From: Brachycybe producta
Lineage: Eukaryota > Arthropoda > Diplopoda > Playtdesmida > Andrognathidae
DNA length: 64,000 nt
Assembly: GCA_036925085.1 (NCBI GenBank)
Contig: JAUPFP010000005.1
Location: forward strand, 7,029,855-7,093,854
Direction: 5' to 3'
The position numbers and the translations under genes are program-made. Shown piece after piece: positions 42,201 to 48,200 of this stretch; position 1 is the first letter of the stretch, and each line of letters begins with the position of its first letter. Below the pieces are notes generated by a model. That model made no database searches and had not been told where the DNA came from. It saw only the letters and a list, made by a program, of their open reading frames with translations.

Positions 42201-45200
42201 AAAGCTGAATGAAAGATGTTTTTGTAAAATGACTTGTTGCTTGCAAAATGAACCTTTTAGATGTCAAAGACCGTCAACATGGGTCAAGCAAATTAGCATA
42301 ATTCAAAAGGGCATAAAATAAAAACCCTTTGAATATTGCAACCGAAACCGCCTAACCACAACATTCAAGAAGCTTTTGCAACTTGAAATACTGTTTAAAA
42401 CTCAGTTCGAAGACATTCTTAGGCCTGGTTCACACAAACTATTTTGTGGCACCACGGGACGCAGGGACCAGGGACGCAGGACGCAGGGACCACTTTTTAG
42501 TGGTTCAGTTCGACAGCAAAATGAAGTCGACGTGTGGCTCGTGTGCAACAATCAGGTGTTTTTCTATAGCAATATATTGTCAACCACAGCTCAGCCACCT
42601 GTGACAACATGTTTCAATCGAACTCGACCATTAAATAGTGATTCGTATGCCAAGAACCTTAAAGTTGTCGTTTTTAGCTGATAATTAATGTACACAAACC
42701 ATCGCCACCGTTTTTGCACCACAGTGTGGCGATGAGTGGTTGAGTTAGCCCACAAGGTGGCGACCACCGCCTTAGTTGTCAGTGAAGATCAAGTGGTCAT
42801 ATCAGTGGTCCGGACTGACAGCAGACCATTGTTTTCAATGATGGTCTCTATGAAGCAAGCCGCCTTACTGTTATAATCGACACCGTGATATTAGGAGCAT
42901 AAACTCCCACTTGGCATTGCGTATTTGGCGTTACGCAGCACGTGCACGCTCACTGCTATATGCTTTTAAAGTAATTTTTAATATTAAAGCAATATTTATT
43001 CTGGGTTCATATTGTTTTTTTTTAGATCTGCGGAGTGTGGTCCAAGGTTCCGAAAGTTTATCGCAAACTTTTAAAGCAAGAAGGAGTCTATGTTCGTATA
43101 ACGAGCGAATCGTTTCCTGATGGTGTCGTTGGAGGAAGAGTTACCCAGTTTTACGCTGTGAAGACAGGCATGTGCTTCTTTATGTTTGCATTGAACACGC
43201 TATTAAATGAAATAAGTCAAGTAAAACAAAGCAACCGCTAACATCACGTTAACCGCAAGTTAATGCTCTTTCAGACCATGAAGTAAGACAGCAGCAATAC
43301 AAGCTTAAGCTAAGAAATTGCAATGTAACATATTTATAATGCCTATTCCTAATTCTTATGCAATTCTTATGCAACTCTTTCTAACAAAAATTATTGAGTG
43401 AAAAGTTGTATTGAAGCTGCATTAGCCAATATTTAATATATTATTAATTCAAACATGATAATTCATCAGTGATATTTAAGGCGAAACAAGTTTATGCTTG
43501 ATTTAATTAAAAAGACTGTCTAGAGCAGGCCGGCAGAAAATGTTTATTTTTTAAGATATTGCCATGAAAAAACTTTTAGCATAATTTTTTACCATTCTAG
43601 TTTTTAAAACAATTTGATTTTTTTTTTCTTAATATTGTTTCGGAACAACATTTTTTTCGTTGAAATTTTACAAAAACGTCAATGAAACATAGCATTAGCC
43701 ACTGCAGTGGCTCTGTCCGGTGGAACAAAAGCAAAATAAGAATCTATTTTGTAAACTTAATGATAATGTTTAAATATAAATACTTGTTATCATAATATTT
43801 TTGTTTCTAAAACACTAGAAACGTTCAGCACGTTGCTAACACCTTCTGGTACAGACAGTGGTGGAATGTCAAAACAAGGAGGAATGGCCATTATTTCGAC
43901 AGCCAGTGCGAACAGTGCTTCTCACTTTTTGGTGGTTTTTCATAATTTATTGGCTGACAAGGGTAAGAAAGGTGATTATAGTGGCGCAACAGTAATTTTG
44001 ATGTTTATAAAAGAAAACTTAAACTTTTAAAAAGACAAAAAAAAAACTAAATTTGATGTAATTTTTTTATTTGAAATTAATTAAATAATTAACTTTTATA
44101 TGAAAGTGCTAAAATATTTTGTCACAATATTATGAATTTTTCTTAAAATTGTTTCTATAAAAAAGATTAAGTACTATAGTAATCTTTTTTTATAGAAAGA
44201 ATTTTAAGAAAAATTCATAATACTGTATTGTGGAAATTTACTAATGAAGCAATTTAGTAAATACTTTTGATAGTTTAAAATGTTGTTGCTGAATTTGTAA
44301 TTTGTATTTGTATTTGTTTTGGTTTTTAGATGGAAAGGACACGATGGTTAACATTCGTATCGAATCTATTCAACGAGATGATGCAGATGGTAATGTCATT
44401 GAAGAAACATTAGTTATGGCTAAAAATATGAGGGTTCGTATCAAACTTTTTAATTTGAATTGAAAAATCAATAATCAATTCAATGTTTTTATTTTATGTG
44501 TAGGATAACATGGCCGCAGAATTTAAGATGGACTTCGACCCGAGAGTTTTTCGTCAAATGGCGCGAGGGAAACTGTTGTTGTCGGTTGCACCAAAACATT
44601 CTCCCGAAGCTCGGCTATCTGGCATCATTTCTCCCAAAGTGTCGTGCAGTGGTAAGATTCTCCAGTGTTTTTCTCGTAATAATGGTGTAGCTTACAGGCA
44701 CGTTTAATTCTTTTTATGTAAACAGTATTTCATTCTGTGTTATCTACCATGGACGCAAGTGATGGTAACTCGCCTCCTGGTGTCGGTGCTGGTCAAGCAT
44801 TGTTTCATTTGACCGAAGATGGTTCTGTTATGTTCAAGGTGCCTCAATTGGTGTATGAAGTGAAATTAACCCTGTTTTTGTTTTTCAGAAGCAACTTTAA
44901 GAAAAAAGTCAAACATTTTTTTATGACGATATCTTTATAAATAAACGTTTTTTGGCTATTTGAAAATATTTATTTAAAATTTCTCGCTACATTTTGGTTA
45001 AAAGAAAACTATATTTTCAAACTGGCAAAGTTTTTTGACAAAATTTCAGTGATATTGTAGTAGTGAAAATACTTTCATCTTACTTATCTATTCCAGTATA
45101 TAATAAACTTTGACCTTACTATTCTAGTTTTTAATAAATTTTGACCTTACTATCCAGGTTTTTAATAAGCTTCAATTATTTTTAATAAAATGTACATGCA

Positions 45201-48200
45201 CTTTGTAAATATTCGTGAAATGTATAAGGTGAAAAAAACAACAACAGCTGAAAAGAATGATAAATTGTGCTTTAATTTTCAGATACAAGTGGATGGTGTG
45301 TCGACTCTGATAAATTATGTTGGACTTGAAGCACAGTCCAAGAAACGCTGGCGAACCGTCCACGATCTCACGACAAGTTATCGGGATGGATGGGTATGGA
45401 TTCAATTTGGTCTTCATTTCTTTTTTATGTACACATTAATTATAAAACTATTTTAATTGAAAACGTGGTAAGAAGTTAATTTACTCTGTGTTTCAGAAGT
45501 ACTATTAAGGAGTGTTTTAGAAACTAGAAGATTGTCTAAATCACTTCAAAAGTATTTTTTCATTGATATCTTTTAAAATATGGTTTTAAGGCTGTTTCTA
45601 CTTAATATTGCTTTTGAAATACAAACTATCATCCGTTTTATTTTAGTGTAATCTTTCGTTTGCATATTTTGTAATGGATACTTGGTATATTATTATGACC
45701 TCGGTCAAAAGCATTATGCGTTTTTCATTCAGTGAGACTGTTTAGAGGCTATAATTTAAGAAGAACTCCAAATTATAATTTTAAAGGAACGCACTTGCAC
45801 TTCTTCAAGCCTTCAAACAGCCTCGTTAATTTTTGCTTTACTAATAAAAACGTCTTCAGAAGTAAAGATGAAATATTTTCAAAATATTTTCTTGATGATG
45901 TTTTTAAAAAAGTTTTATGCAAGCTTTAAGAGTATAATTTTCGTTTTTTTAAGCTAAGTAATTTTTATTTCTTTTCAAACTGCCATAAAAACAGAGTTTT
46001 CAAAAATAATGTCTTATAAATAACATTATGAAATTATTCAAATTTCTTTTAGAAATCGTTTCTAATAAGTTAAGTTTGTCATTTCCTACACCTGTGTCTA
46101 ATGAAAATTTACTCTGGTTTCAAGATCATCTTAATGCTTGTAGAAAGGCAATTGTGTATTGATTAATATTTATTTATGTAATATTTTTATCAGGCAAACG
46201 GCACACTGTCCAGACTTAGTGCACGAGACATTGAGTTGCTCATGGGCGAAGAATTGTCTCTGACTTTAGGCACCGAAAAAAATCCTAGTTATCTTCGTGG
46301 TCAAGTCAAGCAGAGGTTTTATGGCGAAGCACATACAGGAAATTTCCCTTTGTTGCTAAAAACAGCATCACTGAGTGAACCAATGGCTGTTGGTCAAGCA
46401 TGGTTGGCTGTGGACAGTTCATGTCGCGTTCATTACGAAGTGGTGGTCGGAGGATTGGGAAACAAACGAGTTGGAGGAAATAGAAAAGAAATTATGGATG
46501 ATGTTGGCTCTGTAGAACTATTGGATGCAAACACTGTTGATGGAGCATCTACTACTGGAAATTCGGCACTACGAGAACTTCGTTTGCATCGAGATTTCGT
46601 TGGATTAGAGGTTTTTTGTTGTATTTGTTTTTAATTAAATGCACCTCTATGTTGTTATTTATGATGTTTTTGAAGAGTTGATTTTCAAACTCTGATAAAG
46701 CCTAATATTTTCTATATGGTGCAGAAGCAGTTTATGAAACAAATTCAAAATTTATCTGAAACTAGACGAGTAATCAAAGGTATGCATGGCATACCTTTGA
46801 ATAATTTTCATATCAAAATTATCTGCAGATAATTTTCAGGATGATATTAAAAGTATCGTTATGAAAATTAGCTATGAAAACATGTTTACTCTTTTTGTTT
46901 TATTTAATTCTTGAAATTCTTCTATTGCTTCAAAAAAAATCGTTCTCGTCGTTTTACTGCTTCATGATAAACATTGCTGTTTTCAGAATGAAGATGTGGT
47001 CGATGAAGTGGACAAACAGACACTTTCCCGTTTGGACTCTGGCAATGCTGTGCTGCAAGTGTCCATTAATTCAACTCTTATAGGAAGCAGCAACACTAGT
47101 CGTTATGAGCTCAGGGCAAGAGTAAGAAATGTGAGTTGATAATAGGTTCAACATTTGATATTCAAGCCATGAGAGTCGATGAGACTAATCAAGATGTGTG
47201 TAAACTATGTATTTCTCAGTTGCATGTTCCATCTTCGTGTTTGCCATCGAGCGACCAAAATGAAGTGGCCTCATCTCATACTGGTGATGTTCTTATGGAT
47301 GAAGAATGTAACCAGTTAGATGGCACCGAGTCGTACAAGTGTATCTACGAAGGACGACTTATCGAAGAGGGCACTCAGTGGTCAGCTTCTAACAATGCTT
47401 GCATCATGTGCAATTGTCAGGTAGAGTGATGCATTCTCTCATTTTATTCTCTTTTGTGCCTCTGAATTTCATAAACGTTTGTAAGGTTAAAATTTCTTAT
47501 AGAAAAATTGTTATCTAATTTTGTTGTTGTTGTTGTTGTTATAGCGAGGGAGAGTCATTTGTGATGAAATGTTGTGCCCACCTTTGATGTGTACAGATGT
47601 TAAAGTTTTACCTGGAGATTGCTGTCCGACTTGTGCACGTTAGTATCATAGTAATATTAAACAAGTAAATTTTTCTGTACATTTGATTAATTTGGGTTCT
47701 CATTTTTGTAAGTTTATATTTTGGGCACACTACAACATTTTTTTAAATGTGTGCTACTGGGAATTTTGTTTTGAATGGTTAGTTTGGACATTAAAATTCA
47801 AGTTGAAATTTATCTTTCAAACTTCAGTTTCAATCCTCTAAGAAAAACCGTGTTCATGAATGTTCTATAAAGCAATGGTTTTTTGTTATCGTGAATTCGG
47901 GTCTTAAATTAGTTATCATTGTGCAATTTATATGTAGAAAAAACTCGATTTTTTTAAACAAAAAGTAAAAGTAAATGTGGTAAAATTATTTCAATGAGAT
48001 TTTAAAAATAAATCTTATTAAATTTCCAAAATTTGTTCATTATAAAATATGAGAATTAATTTACAGTATCCATTTACTATTTAAATTTCTAAAAAAAATC
48101 TTAAATAATAGAATAACAGGTTAATGTGCTAAAATATTTTCATGAAATCATCAAATACACTTATTTTGTAATAATTGAAAGATGTAATTTTCAGTTTTCC

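Noticed and set aside
42376-42681. Two overlapping frames in intron 5
   Set aside because: They lie in the GC-rich GGGACGCAGG repeat insert, on either side of which chordin exons join in phase.
47136-47219. Apparent 5' extension of exon 14 into intron 13
   Set aside because: The upstream part has a stop in frame right after exon 13 (gtg agt tga), and splicing at 47220 restores the conserved CHRD4 end, so the extension is intron.
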